A DNA stretch of 64,000 nucleotides from Circinella umbellata. Its lineage: Eukaryota; Mucoromycota; Mucoromycetes; Mucorales; Lichtheimiaceae. Positions 35,640 to 48,300 of this stretch are shown here, one piece after another. The stretch lies in the NCBI GenBank assembly GCA_025093555.1, contig JAIWNF010000071.1, forward strand, positions 1 to 64,000, read 5' to 3'. Every line of letters starts with the position of its first letter. The first letter of the stretch is position 1. The translations under genes and the position numbers were made by a program. The notes below the pieces were generated by a model. That model ran no database searches, was not told the DNA's origin, and saw nothing but the letters and a program-made list of their open reading frames with translations.

Positions 35640-37655
35640 GAGGACACCTTTGTTCAGAAGACTACGATCTGGAGGTCCGCCATGTATAAATTTCGCAGCT
35701 CTGTATAAGAATAATCGTCAGTATACCAAATTTATGCTTATATCCATCAATTCCCCCTTCACTCATTAATCTTGATACATTTATGTTTGCTTACAATTTT
35801 AATAAAGCTATTGATGTATGAATATCCAATTGAACTTCAGAGGTAGTTGCTTCTGATATGAACTGGGAGATAGATTTCATGACAGACAACTAAGTTTTAT
35901 TCGAAAACTATTAAACGTGGGTAAGTATATGCTTATATACAAATAATAACATTATAGTATGATTGCTCTTCCAATCTATACTTACCATAGAAACCTCCGT
36001 TGCATATAACAATGATTGAGCGGTAACCTCGGGTTTACTAGCACCAATAGCCAAAGAATCCGTGATGGATGTGTGTCGGTCCCAACCAAAATACTTCGCT
36101 ACTGATTTTTCCCATTCTTCAGAGAACAAGTAGATATTATTTAATGATCTATAAAAAAAAGATTATAAGATTAGTACGATTTGGCAGGTTGACAGGCAAA
36201 AAAACAACATAAATATTATCAAGTTTAGCTTACAAAAGTTGAATATCTGACAATACAGATGGATTATCCATGGACACTAGGCTTGATGAATATTTGAACT
36301 GACGACATGCGCGTGAAATGTTAAAGCTTGTATCCTGTGGCCACCAATCATCAGGCATATCAAGGTCTGTGTGTGCTTTTGGTTCGATAGAATAGGACAA
36401 GTTATAAACACTGGATTTTCTAGCAGGATGCTTGTTATCTGTTAAGTCTGATGGGATTTCATATAAATTATCCTAGTTTGTATACAATGTTAGGATACTA
36501 CAAATAGCATGATGTTTAATTACCTAATGACTAACAAAATGTAATAATAATTAATGATAATAAGATATACCTCTTGTTTTTCAGGTGATGAAGGTCTTGA
36601 TAAGTTATTCGAATTAACTATGGATATATAATATGTAAATAACAATATTGAAGAGCAAGTGTGAGTGTGAGTAGTTCGTTGCTCAGTCGCAATTTCTGTA
36701 AGTACTTACCATTAGCAGCAGTGGGTGAATTGATTAAAAATGGTAATAGATCCACATCGTCACTATTGCTGCAAATAATTAGTTATTGATGAGGAATACC
36801 GCACATGAATCGTTATTTGACACAACTCCATCATGATATATACCTGTTTTGTGAATTATGAGCTGGTGATGATATATGTTGAGGAACATATAATGGAGAT
36901 CGGTATGCATGCTATAAACTATAGTTATCAGTAAATCAAGTATATTAATCAAAAAGAAAACAGTAATGCTCACCGGAATATCAATGTCTTCTGAATCTTC
37001 ATTATCATCACCGGTTTTAAACTGCTTTGGAATATCTGTAGTAGACTATAATTTGAAATGAGTAAACGTATTAACACGTAAACACGAAAAACGTAATAAG
37101 GAAAAAGCGGATAATAACTTACACTCGAAGCTTCTTGGTAGTCAATAGCTCGTTTAAATGTATTGTTGTTGTAATGTATATATGACTGATGTTATGACAC
37201 ATTAGCAACTACAGAAGCAACTGTAGCCCAATGATCTTCTGTTTGCAAGGTAGTTAATGACTACTAGATGTTCAAAAACAAAGTTACCATTAACATGATT
37301 ATTGTTGCATTGATGGTAATTTCATAGCTATATACCTGGTAATGACGTTTCAGGAGATCCACAGCCCAGTCTTTCAGACTTGATTCACTACGCCATGTGT
37401 TATAGACTAATCCCGTCTATAGTGAACTTTGCTGAACCGGCTTGTACAACCCATATAACCATGATTTCGCTTTAACCGAAGTCTGCCTGTTACCAAGTCT
37501 GTAACACCATGTCGTAATGGTTTGAATGGCATCAATAAGTGCACGCTCACCAACTTTTTCTTTGAAATGAACGAAAACTTTCTATAAAAATTAACAGGAT
37601 TGAATTCTTTATAATTCTCTTTGATATATTGTATATAATTTTCCATGTTTAACAA
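35640..37655 (-). pseudogene. Decayed multi-exon gene of unknown family, N-terminal part
   Basis: A chain of minus-strand exons can be read from MENYIQYIKENYKEFNP (37,646) through VGERALIDAIQTITTWCYRL, SLKDWAVDLLKRHYQ, QTEDHWATVASVV, IPKQFKTGDDNEDSEDIDIP, SNSDDVDLLPFLINSP, DMPDDWWPQDTSFNISRAC, EEWEKSVAKYFGWDRHTS and IHGGPPDRSLLNKGVL. Most borders are GT..AG. In-frame TAG near 37,425 and TAA near 37,189 break the frame. It may continue into the segment left of 35,400 as one gene. Acidic Ser/Asp-rich middle exons suggest a linker. Function unknown. Confidence 0.45.
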
Positions 37656-39247
37656 AAAGGTGAGAAAAGAAGAGTAAAAAGACTGCGGAATTGGAGAAAT
37701 GTTCAGTGGCTACTTTATCGCAGACTGCTGAGATAAACTGAGGTTATTATTTAGTTTAACTCACTAAAAAATTCATGCAAAATTCTCTTATGAAAATGTT
37801 CAATAAGGTTTTCACTTTGATTCAAAGATCTCGATTTATCACATTTAGAAAAGAATAAGTAGCTCTTTATTTTTATTGTATTGATTTATATTGAAAGTGG
37901 AGTGATTAAATTGTCTTTAATTATATATTATTATTTATTTTTGTTTTCTAACTGCATTTCAAATTTTGTGTTGCTTAATTACATTCTTCTGAGTGATCTG
38001 GCGTCATATTTGATAAAGTACGAGTCAACATGTCTACTGAGGACGTTAATTTTGATATAATATTCTTTCTGAGCTCCTACAAACGAAGATCTTGGATTTT
38101 TCCACTATCACCTTCACTGACAGATCTAGTACGAGGCTGTCTTAAACAAGAGATACCAACACACTGAAGAAGTAGACGGTCTTCTTTATTTCTTTGCCTT
38201 TTTTAGTCTCGAAGAGCATTTCTTGATTTATATACATCGTTTGTTTATATGATTTGCCTTCACAGATGTATTTGGTATCTCGAAATTTAAATGGTTTCAT
38301 CTCGTCGGCAGGCTTTGGTTTCAACGGCATCCTACTTGTAACTAAAGCATCATCCGTGATTTGCCAGTACACACATATGCATATACGGGTAAATATGTAC
38401 CCGTTATTTTACCTAGATTCGTGGGTGCTTCAACTTTGATTCGATCATAGGTAGGTCCAGCCAAAGTTTAAAATCACCCACCAACTTTGAGCCTAAAAAA
38501 CAAATTCTGTGAAAACCAAACAAACTAATCCACAAATATTGTTCTCTATGATTATATCTTTCATTTTTGTGGGTTAGTTTTCGTTTTGAGTTTAGTTGTG
38601 TTTATTAATAGGCCATTGAAAATAGACAAAAAAAAATTCGATTCTAAAATGTATGCACCTTATAAATGATAATAAAAATGGTAGTTATATATTAATTTTG
38701 ATGTACGTACTTTACAGGCTAATAGACAAAGCCCTTGGTTTAAAAAACATGAGCTGTTCTAAATAAAGTAAAACATCATATTAAAAGTTAAAAAAAAACA
38801 AAGGTTTATGTCGTTTTTCTTTTATGATATTTCGATTTAATTTATGAAGGATAACTAAGTATTTTATATTGCATATAGTACTAATACTTACTTTTCATTT
38901 GTTATTAATTTTACAGGAATAGCCCACTTTCAATAATTCTATGATTTATGATAGTGGATATGAAAAGAGAATTGAATGGGGAACAAGATATGTTTTTCAT
39001 TGATATACAATTTATACGCTTTTGATATCTGTTTTTTTTTCTTTCTAGAATGTTATAGTATATAATAGTATTTTTTTAAATCACTTTATCTCCATGTCAA
39101 AATGAAAATGATTTCTTGTGGTTCCCCCAAAAAGGTTATTTATTATAAAGTTATCAAAATCCCGCCACCGTTTAAATTTTAAGCGCCAGAAAATAGAAGA
39201 GAAACTAATCACCATTCGCTTTTTTTTTTCAGTAAACTCTTTACAAA
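37656..39247. other. Intergenic stretch, upstream of the PRP38 gene
   Basis: No supported gene. It contains dispersed repeat family A copy 3. The last 200 bp before 39,248 should hold the PRP38 promoter; a T run ends just upstream of the start codon. Confidence 0.45.
38373..38660 (+). repeat. Dispersed repeat family A, copy 3
   Basis: The longest copy. It matches 1,381-1,640 in the same orientation, sharing TGTATTTAT-like, TTATATCTTTCATTTTTGT, GTGGGTGCTTCAACTTTG-like and GGCCATTGAAAATAGACA words, with indels. Confidence 0.65.
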
Positions 39248-40633
39248 ATGGGTGAGTATTTCACGCTCTCCCCCCACCCCCCCGATTAAAACACGCGATC
39301 GTAACCTAAGAAATATATATATATACTGATTCAATTTCTTTTAATATAGCAAATAGGACTGTATCAGATGCCGTACAAATTCATGGACGTGATCCACAAC
39401 GACTTATTGAAAAAATCATTCGAGAACGCATCTATGATTCTATGTATTGGAAAGAAAGCTGTTTTGGCTTGTCAGGTAATTTTTTTTTTGCTCTTTCTCT
39501 CAAATCGAACACGTTGGGAATTACTACTAGAACTACATTTGCGATGTTTTTATTGATGTATATTTATTAATTATTATTTTATCTTATACTTTATAGCGGA
39601 TACACTCATGGATAAAGCAGTACAATTAAATTACATTGGAGGTCAATATGGAGGTCAAACACCTACTGAATTTCTTTGTTTAACTCTCAAATTATTACAA
39701 CTTCAACCTGAAAAAGAGATCATTCACGAGATTATCAAACAAGAAGATTTCAAGTAAAGTTTCTACTTTTTTTAAAAAACCGTCTTTTTTTTTTTGCTCG
39801 AACAGATATTGAAATTTTTTTTTTACTTCAATGATAGATATTTAAGAGCATTAGGTGCATTCTATTTACGTATTGTGGGTCGTTCAAAAGAAATATATTT
39901 ATCATTGGAACCATTATTAAATGATCCAAGAAAATTACGTGTACGAGAAGGAGGTAAAGACTCTATTTATTCATATTTTATCAATGGAAAAAAAAAACCA
40001 GCAAGGTAACTCCTTTTTTTTTTTTTTTGCTAACTCCAAGTTTTAAAATTGCTAGATGGATATAGTTTAACATATATGGATGAATTTATTGATCAATTAT
40101 TACGTGAAGAACGTGTATGTGATGTTATTTTACCTCGACTTGCAAGTAGATATGTATTAGAAGAAAATGATGAATTAGAACCTCGTGTAAGTGGATTAGA
40201 AGGTGATTTAGAAAGTGATTTGGATGAAAAAGAGGATCAAGAGGAAAGCAGAGGACGACATAGTCGAAGCAGAAGTGAAAGTCGTAGTCGTAGCAGAAGT
40301 CCAAGCAGTAGTAGAAGTCCTTCTCCTCGTCGTCGTCGACGTAGTCCAAGTTCAAGTTCAGATAGAAGTCCAAGTCCTCATCGTCGTCGTCGTCGTAGTC
40401 CAAGTTCAGATAAATACCGTAGTCCAAGTCCACGACGTCGTGATCGTAGTCGTGATCGCAGTCATAGAGATGATCGACGACGACGTCGTTATAGCCCTAG
40501 TCCAAGTCCACCAAGAAGAAGTCGTAGTAGAAGTATTAGTAATGATAGAAGTAAAAGTCGATCACACTATAATCAACGAAGACGACATAGGAGTTATAGT
40601 CGTAGTCGTAGTAATGAAAGACGCAGAAGATAA
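39248..40633 (+). CDS. Pre-mRNA-splicing factor PRP38A (PRPF38A homologue) with RS tail
   Basis: Five exons fit: 39,248-39,251, 39,350-39,475, 39,597-39,753, 39,838-39,953 and 40,056-40,633, total 981 nt, 326 residues. Prp38 is a tri-snRNP/B-complex protein needed for spliceosome activation. The conserved N-terminus begins MANRTVSDAVQIHG, followed by YWKESCFGL, YIGGQYGGQTPTEFLCLTLK, LQPEKEIIHEIIKQEDFKYL, MDEFIDQLLREERVCDVILP and RYVLEENDELEPRVS, all in family order. After an acidic stretch comes a long Arg/Ser-rich tail (about residues 205-326) with many SRSRS and SPSP units. The first exon holds only ATG plus one base. Opposite-strand and +1-frame open frames over the RS tail are artefacts of its codon pattern. 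Confidence 0.95.
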
Positions 40634-41083
40634 AAAAAAAAGCCAAAGTTTTTTGTAACATTCTTAGTATAATTTGTTCTTTGTTTTTTCTTGTAACAGT
40701 AATTATTCTTTTTATTTGGCATCATGTGGGATTGTTTCCTAGTTCAAAAAAAACACTATAACCTAGTTACACATTCTACTTTGACTCTTCAAAGAAAACA
40801 ATCATGTTATTTTTACCATTCATATAAAAAGCATTCAATGTAACTGTTCACCCAGGATACAACCAAAAACAAATTCACATTATACACACACAACCAACTT
40901 TTACAAAAATTAAATCCTCCAACAAAACTTAATCACTTTCACACACACGTATTTGACCCATTTCCAAAAATAAATAAACAAAATGAAAAAAACAAAACGA
41001 AAAAAGAAAAGAGAATAAATTCAACAATGGCAACCGCATCAGTTTTATTGATGTACAATGGTTTTGATATGATGACCGACAAT
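40634..41083. other. Convergent 3' region between PRP38A and eL13
   Basis: 450 bp between two stop codons in tail-to-tail genes. It should contain both polyadenylation regions; nothing else is seen. Confidence 0.5.
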
Positions 41084-42038
41084 TTATTTCTTCTATTAAA
41101 TACGCAAAACAGAAGGAAAAAGAAAAAAGAAAGAATTGCGTAAAAAAAATCATATTAGTATATATAAACTTGATCAACCACATACAACCATATTTCACAA
41201 CCCAATTATTATATATATAAGTTTTACATACCTTGTTGGCCTCTTCTTCAGCCTTGTCACGGGCACGCTTTTGACGGGCACCGAGAGTACGGGCTTCAGA
41301 GCGAGCATAACGAAGCTTCTTGAAAGCATTGACAGACTTTTCTTCAGCAGTGATAGCACGAGCTTCAGGAGCAGCAGCGAGTTGCTCAATGGGGAGAAGA
41401 CCACCACGGAGTTGGACAGCAGAGGCAACTTCAGCAGCCTACACAAAGAAGAAATCATATATAAGTTTCCTGAATACTTAACTTCAAAAAAAATTTACAA
41501 AAAAAAGAAAAATTCTTACTTCAGAGTCACCGGCCTTGGGCTTACCAGCCTTGCGGGGGAAGACGATAAGCTTAGCCTTGTAAGCCTTCAAACGTTGAAC
41601 GTTCAATTCCAAAGATTCTTGGGAGTGGTTACGACGACGATGGTCAACAGCAATACCAACGGTGCGAGCGACCTTCTTGTTGATACCAGCTTCCTATTAA
41701 ATAAAACAATAAAAAATAAAAGCATGAATAAATGGGATCCAGGAACTTTGTGTCATTCTAAAATATTCTAAATCAAAAAGTTTTTTTTTTACCTTGAGTT
41801 CTTCCAAGGTGAAACCACGACCAGCGCGCAACTTCATGTTGTAACGTTGGGTAGGGCAACGAACGGCAGGACGCAAAAGACCATCAACGGGTCTAGGAGC
41901 AATACGAGCAGCCTTTTGAATACGTGCGACTCTTCTAGATTTCTTACGACCGGGTTGATCGAACCAGGTCTTTACGCGACGCTGCCAATCCTTACGGAAA
42001 TGCTGGTTGGGCAACTGGTTGTTGTGCTTCAAAACCAT
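41084..42038 (-). CDS. RPL13: Large-subunit ribosomal protein eL13
   Basis: Four exons fit: 42,038-41,793, 41,693-41,520, 41,438-41,232 and 41,092-41,084, total 636 nt, 211 residues, the usual length. It is a structural protein of the 60S ribosomal subunit. Family segments appear in order: [83 protein letters not shown] and the Lys/Arg/Ala-rich C-terminus ending KKK. The last exon is only 9 nt (Lys-Lys-stop) and was placed because the preceding exon ends at a clean donor and the family normally ends in lysines. A 211-codon open frame on the opposite strand (41,136-41,771) is a shadow. Confidence 0.95.
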
Positions 42039-42534
42039 TGTCTGTTAATAAAATAAGATTGTTGTTGATTCAATAAAAAAAAAGGAGGGAGAAAACACAA
42101 AATTGTCGTTCAATCGATTGAAGAAAAAAAAAAATGTTGATTTGAATTTCGTTTTTATATAATAAGGATGAAATATATAGAAAAAAAAAAGAAATATATA
42201 GATTAGTAAAATCATCTATCTGATTCCATCCATCCATTCTTTTGATGGATGAATCCATCCTTCCTATGGATATATAGATATATCATATATCTTTTCTTTT
42301 CTTTATTTTGATATCATTATATTGTATTCATACATACTACTTAATGGACCAGTGAGAAAGGAGGTTCATCGTATAGCCAACAACGACCCGCTTTCTAACC
42401 TTTCCGGTTGAACGTAACTCCGTTCATTTATTAGCCAATAAAGTTTGATCATAATTCCGCCCCCTAATTTTTTTCAACCACGCATATATATAAAAGTCCA
42501 ACATCAATTTTTTTTTTTTGGGATGGGATGATTA
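42039..42534. promoter_or_regulatory. Upstream region of the eL13 gene
   Basis: About 500 bp between the eL13 start and the MITE. It should include the promoter. A pyrimidine-rich patch and a CCTTTCCGGTTG word near 42,400 are visible, but no site can be assigned. Confidence 0.4.
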
Positions 42535-42960
42535 CAGGTTTTTTCCAAATTATTTGCGCTGAAGTAAATTAATTTTGCGCTATGAGAAAAGATTATTTTG
42601 CGTTGTCTGGGGAATAAATTTGCGTTGGTAATTTTGCGCCAATGATTTTGCGCTCCTGTTTTTGCGTCAAAATATTTACTTCCTTGGTGCTTATAACTTT
42701 ATTTTAATTATTATTTCTCAAATGGCTCATATGAAATTCATTTATAATCATTTTTAATAAAATATTGTTTAATATATTCCCTGGTGAGGCAATAAAAAAT
42801 ATTAAGTGTTTGGACATACATACTTCAGTGCAAAAAATTCGGTGCAAAATCATTGGCGCAAAATTACTAACGCAAATTTATTCCCCAGACAACGCAAAAT
42901 AATCTTTTCTCATAGCGCAAAATTAATTTACTTCAGCGCAAATAATTTGGAAAAAACCAG
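42535..42960. mobile_element. MITE with long terminal inverted repeats and TA duplication
   Basis: The element starts CAGGTTTTTTCCAAATTATT and ends with the reverse complement of CTGGTTTTTTCCAAATTATT. The inverted arms of about 118 bp differ at only a few bases. TA dinucleotides flank it at 42,533-42,534 and 42,961-42,962. Each arm holds a series of TTTTGCG or ATTTGCG words. The 426-bp length and absence of any open frame indicate a non-autonomous element; TA duplication suggests the Tc1/mariner group, but the transposase is unknown. Confidence 0.85.
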
Positions 42961-42962
42961 TA

Positions 42963-43309
42963 TTTGTTACACTATTTATTAAAATGAAGAACCATGATAT
43001 AACTCTTTTTTGCTCAATAATTAGTATAGAAAGCAATAATAAATAGTGGGCCTTGTCTATATTTCTGTAATTACTAATTAAAAGGTCTCCTCCAAATATG
43101 ATAACTCTTATTTTATAAAAACAAACTATGTGTACTATTTAAATGATTGATTTCAAACATATGACTCTTTTTGAGTTCAATACACACAAAAAAACCCCCC
43201 ACTCTTCCCCGAATACCAATAATGCAAAAATAAAAATGATGAAGGATAAGAAATATATTTATAAATGTACATTATCAGCTTTTTTTAATAGAATTGTTTG
43301 TATACAAAA
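42963..43309. other. Intergenic, 3' side of the alanine aminotransferase gene
   Basis: AT-rich DNA between the MITE and the stop codon of the minus-strand gene to the right. Nothing distinctive was seen. Confidence 0.4.
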
Positions 43310-45312
43310 TTAGTCTCGGTATTCAGTCATGAAATCCTTGTGGAACTTTTCAATATTTGAACAGAATTGATCAAATAAATGCTCTTCTGGTAAAAAGGTA
43401 CTGTGAAATGCAAAAAACCAGAAAATTTAATTAGTTTAAATTGTATCCATGGGTAGCAAGCTTAGATGCGCCTTCTCTCCCACCTCCCACCATCACTTTA
43501 TAATATTATATTACCTTCTAAAATGCCATGTATTATCTTCTTGACCAAAACCTGAACCAGGAATAACGCAAACACCGGTTGCTTCAAGCATCTTAAGAGC
43601 ATAGAATGCATCTGCGGCAATACCAGCATCCTTGGCAGCTTTAATGGCTTTATTGGGAAGACGAACGCGTGGGAACAAATACATTGCACCTTCAGCATCA
43701 TTACAAGTAACATTTTCTAAACCATTAAAGCAAGAAGCTAACTTGGTAGCACGACGTTGAAGTGATTCAAAGATACCTTTGGTTTCCTTATTATATTGTT
43801 CATAAGAAGCATCCCCTTCAACAGGTGGATTGGTCATTAAATCAGTCATAATTTGACCATGAACGTTAGGACACAATGAAATGGAGGCTACTTTATAAAG
43901 TTGTGCCAAGACATCTTCATCAATGTTGACGCATTCCAAGTAACCACCACGACGACCACATTCACCAATCATACCCTTGGAAGTAGAATGGAAAGAAAAG
44001 AGTTCAACATTATTATAGTCATTACCCATGGAACGCAATACTTTTTTGAAACTGTGGAAAGGACGTTGATCAGGCTTATAGATATTGGTTTGATATACTT
44101 CATCCGCAAGTAAAACCAAGTTTTCTTTTTGACAGAAATCAATGATTTGACGAATATTTTCTTCTGTGAGACATTGACCTGTTGGGTTGCCTGGGTTAAT
44201 AATAGCTAAAGCACGTACATCCACATCTTTAGCACGGGCTTCATCTACAGACTTTTTCAAATCTTCGACACTTAATCCCCAATCTTGATCTTCTTTTAAA
44301 TAGTATGGTACTGGAGTTGCATTGATGAGAGATAATGTAGCGGAATATAATGGGTATTGTGGAATGGGACTAATAAAAAAAAAAGGGGGGGCGGAGGGAT
44401 GATTTTAGGTTAGTAAAAAATCACTCACACACTACACACACACAAAAAAAAATGACGCGTTATATATTCATGAACAATGAAAATAAAGAGAAAAATTACT
44501 AACATCATAATACCACTCTTTTCATTTTCAGTCAACATTTGTAAAACAGTTTGTACACCAGCAGAAGCACCTTGCGTAAGATAAATATGATCGGGATTGG
44601 CTGGATAACCATCACGACGTTCAAGGAACTTTGCAATATTTTCACGAATATGAGGAATACCTTGAGAATGAGAATAAGCACCTACACTACCAATATGTTT
44701 CAATAAAAGTTCAGCACGTTCAATAGCATCTTGAGGATAAAGTTTTAATAAATCATCACGATGTTCGGGTTTAAGAAGTTCTGGATTGTCACACAAAGAG
44801 GCCACTTGACGAAAGAAAGTGATTGGTTTTTGATTCAGTTGTTGTGGGTTACCAATATTACAAAATACAACCCGATCAAAACCAAGTGATTTATCATTTT
44901 GTAATTGCTATTTGGTAAATTCAAATAAAGAAATGTTTTAGATTTTAAAAAGTTAGAAGGAAAAAGAGAGAGATCGCTTTCAAAAAAAGAAAATATTTTT
45001 TAACTTCAAAGTGACTCATATTAGATATTTTACCTTGTTCAAAGCTTCAGCACGAATAGGTAAAGCACCACGTACAGCATATTCAGCATTTCGAATATGT
45101 GGGTTAATTCTAGCAGTTGTTAAAACCTTGCCTTTTTTTTTAAGAAAAATAAAGTACAATGAGAATGAGAATGAGTTTAATATGAACAACGTTTTATTTT
45201 ATTTATTTTTTTAGGTACCTTTACTACTAGTGGAAGCAGCGCGTAAAGTACGATAATAAAGATTTGATTGACGTGTTGTCAATAAAGTTGTTCGATAGAT
45301 ATTATGAAACAT
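43310..45312 (-). CDS. Alanine aminotransferase, probably mitochondrial
   Basis: Five exons fit: 45,312-45,219, 45,131-45,034, 44,907-44,504, 44,369-43,515 and 43,400-43,310, total 1,542 nt, 513 residues. It is a PLP-dependent class I/II aminotransferase that interconverts alanine plus 2-oxoglutarate and pyruvate plus glutamate. Diagnostic segments are NIGNPQQL, YLTQGASAGVQTVL, IPIPQYPLYSA, INPGNPTGQ, LADEVYQTNIY, the PLP-lysine in FHSTSKGMIGECGRRGGY, and GSGFGQEDNTWHFR. The N-terminus (MFHNIYRTTLLTTRQSNLYY) is rich in Arg, Thr and Ser and lacks acidic residues, as a mitochondrial presequence does. All introns are GT..AG and keep phase. Confidence 0.93.
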
Positions 45313-48300
45313 TTCTAGTAAAAAGAAAGAAGAGTTAAATATCAATAATCAAATCAATGGATTATGTATTTTTATAACTTACTTTTTTTTGTATGTTAAA
45401 AAAAGAAAAAGAAAAACAAAAGGTTAAGGGGGGGGTGGAAACGTGTTTGATATTAAAAAACTTTATCTCTGATGTTATTATTACTCCACATCTTTTTTTT
45501 TTTTTTTGACAACTCAAAACCTCCGACAAATTATATAAATTTCACTCAGGAACGAAAAAAGATATACCCAACAAAAAACTACCCAACAATTTTACTATAT
45601 TTTTAGAGTCACTTGCAAAAACCGGATTCATATTTACTTTATCAATCCAATGTTGCTTTCTTTTTTGAAATCATTTAGTTAAGATCACACTGACCAATCA
45701 TTGGTTCCCGCTTTTTAGCTTGCATAATAACTTTCCTTTTACGGTATTATTCCGATATTTTAGGCTGATAATATATAAATATGTAGGTTTCTTTAACCCT
45801 TTCAACAATATCTCTATTTGATAATACATATTTGATATAGATATAAAAGTAATCAATCCATTTCAAGAATAATACATTTCATTTTATTGCCATCAGTGTG
45901 TACACAAGCTGTCATTAATAAAACAAGAAAAAAAGTAGTTGCCTTTATACATGCAGTATATTACTAGAAAATGATTTATACTAACTAATTATTATGTATC
46001 GGAATAAGTATTTGGCTAGGATAGGAAAATGTCAAAACAATAAGAAAAAAGTCGATTACTTTTTATAGCAGTACTTTATTTAATATTAATAAATCATGTA
46101 AATGTTATAATGATGGTGTGTAACTTTGGTTAAATTATACCTAGTAAAACCTTACACAAACTATATCCAGAAAAATAAAAGTGCTAATTGTTGCGTACGT
46201 ATCAAAAGTATAATCCCGACGGTATAATTATATACAGTTACATAAAAGTTCAAAAGAAAAATATATATATTATATACACCTTCTCAAACCAATAAGTTGT
46301 CACTAAGTTATAGATATATTACATTTACCTATATTTATATGATAGAATGTTATTATAAGTGTGTATATCAGTGTGCATGACTTTGTATCATTTTTGTTTT
46401 ATAAAGATATTATTTAATATCAGAATGTTTTAAATATGAAATTATAAATGTTATGTCAACAGTTTACGTATGGGTATATAAAGAGAGAGACCAGAGTCTA
46501 AGAAAAAGCTTTATATGAATTTTTATTTATTTATTGAGAAATACATAGAAATGGTACAGTTTTGATTTTATTATTATTAATGTGTACCATACGTATAAAA
46601 GAAACCAAAAATAAAAAATACTCTGAAGTTTGTTGTTAAATATGCTTACTCGTCGCATCTGCAAAATTTGTGTTTATGACAACAAGATGTACAGGATGGT
46701 GATGTAGGGTAGAAAATGCAATTGTGAAAAGAGAATAGAATGTATTTACATATTGATATAAGACAGCACCAGAGGATGCTATGGATATCCCCATCTCTTC
46801 TCCTACCCAACCCCCACATCTAAACTAGAATCCCTTTTATATTACTCTCTTTGCAGCTCCATTCCTCATTCCCTTCTGTTTTCTTAATTTTTCTCTTCCT
46901 TTTCAGCCACACCAAACAGCCTTTGCTCTCACCAAGTTAACTTTTTCCCATACTGCTTTTTTTCAGTTTCATTCTCTACCCCTATTTCATATGTATATAT
47001 ACAACAATTGCTCTTAATCATACCGTACCGCAAGGAAGCGACCACTGGCCTATAGGCGAAGGTCCATTAGTCTTCCATCATAATAAATTTAAAAAATTTT
47101 AAACTATTGATATAAGATTTTTTTAATGTCCCATCAAGGAGTGCTATATTATATTGTTTACAAGGATCTACTCGTATTTAATAAGGTCTTTGTTTTTCTT
47201 ACCTATTTTCATTCAATAATGCAATCTCGAATTATTTTTATTGTTTTATATACTTCTATTGTTGATTTTAACACTGATATTTACGAAATATTATACGTAA
47301 TATAACATAAATCTACAGATATTATTACGTACGACTATTTGGCTTGATCATTCACGCTTTTATGTATTGACGCTTATATGAATATTAAACCAAAAAGAAA
47401 AAGGAAAAAAAAAAGATGATAAAGACAATATTATTACGATTTGTAATTTTTATTGACACATATTTCAAATTATATAATAATATATTATCGTAATAGACAA
47501 TACACGTATAATTAATATATATATGTAGTTATTGATATTACGTTTACGTATCAAAAAGAGCTAATGTGTTTTTGGGACAATTGAACTTTAGTAACAACGT
47601 AGGGGGATGATTTACCATTTGTGCAACAAAGAAAATTGGTATGAGTCATTATTAGTAATTATTTTTGTTATAATCATTTAACATAAATCGCTGTTCATAT
47701 TTTTAATCTATCTATTTTATTAATGAGAAATGATACATTTTGATGCAATCAATTAAAAAATACATGGCAGAATAATAATGTTATAATATTTTTTAATAAA
47801 TATGAGCTCTATATATATTTCAAAAATTCTCATCGTGACGATATTAAGAAAGAGAATGTATTACGTACACAAAATGGGAACTAATAATGTATAAATGAGA
47901 ATCATAAAAATTTACCATAATTAGTGTTTATTTACTATTATTTCCTTCCAGCAGAATATAAGTATAAAAGTTATGTATGACGAGAGGATATATATTTCGG
48001 TGATTATTTCGTATGATCTCTGCGTACATTGAGCTGCGTATATAAATCTGATTAAGTAATAAATAATGAAAAGATGATTCTTATTACAGAATATTATATA
48101 CTTGATGTGATTTCCACGTGGAAAAGTGTCTATTGTTGCATTATTAATATGTAAGATGGATCAAAAAGTTAGTATCCTTATCAATATTTATAATTTGATC
48201 TTTTGGTTATGAATAGCGTTACAGTAAATGTTCATTATAATTTTAAACTTTAAAAAACAGTAGAGTGATCAAGTTTACCGGGTTAACTTTTTAGACTCAG

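Noticed and set aside
40125..40658. Two long open frames in other frames over the PRP38A tail (Asp/Tyr/Leu-rich and Val-rich)
   Set aside because: They are shadows of the repetitive CGT/AGT codons of the RS domain.
41136..41771. 211-codon plus-strand frame opposite eL13
   Set aside because: Antisense to well-supported eL13 exons and introns; protein has no recognisable pattern.
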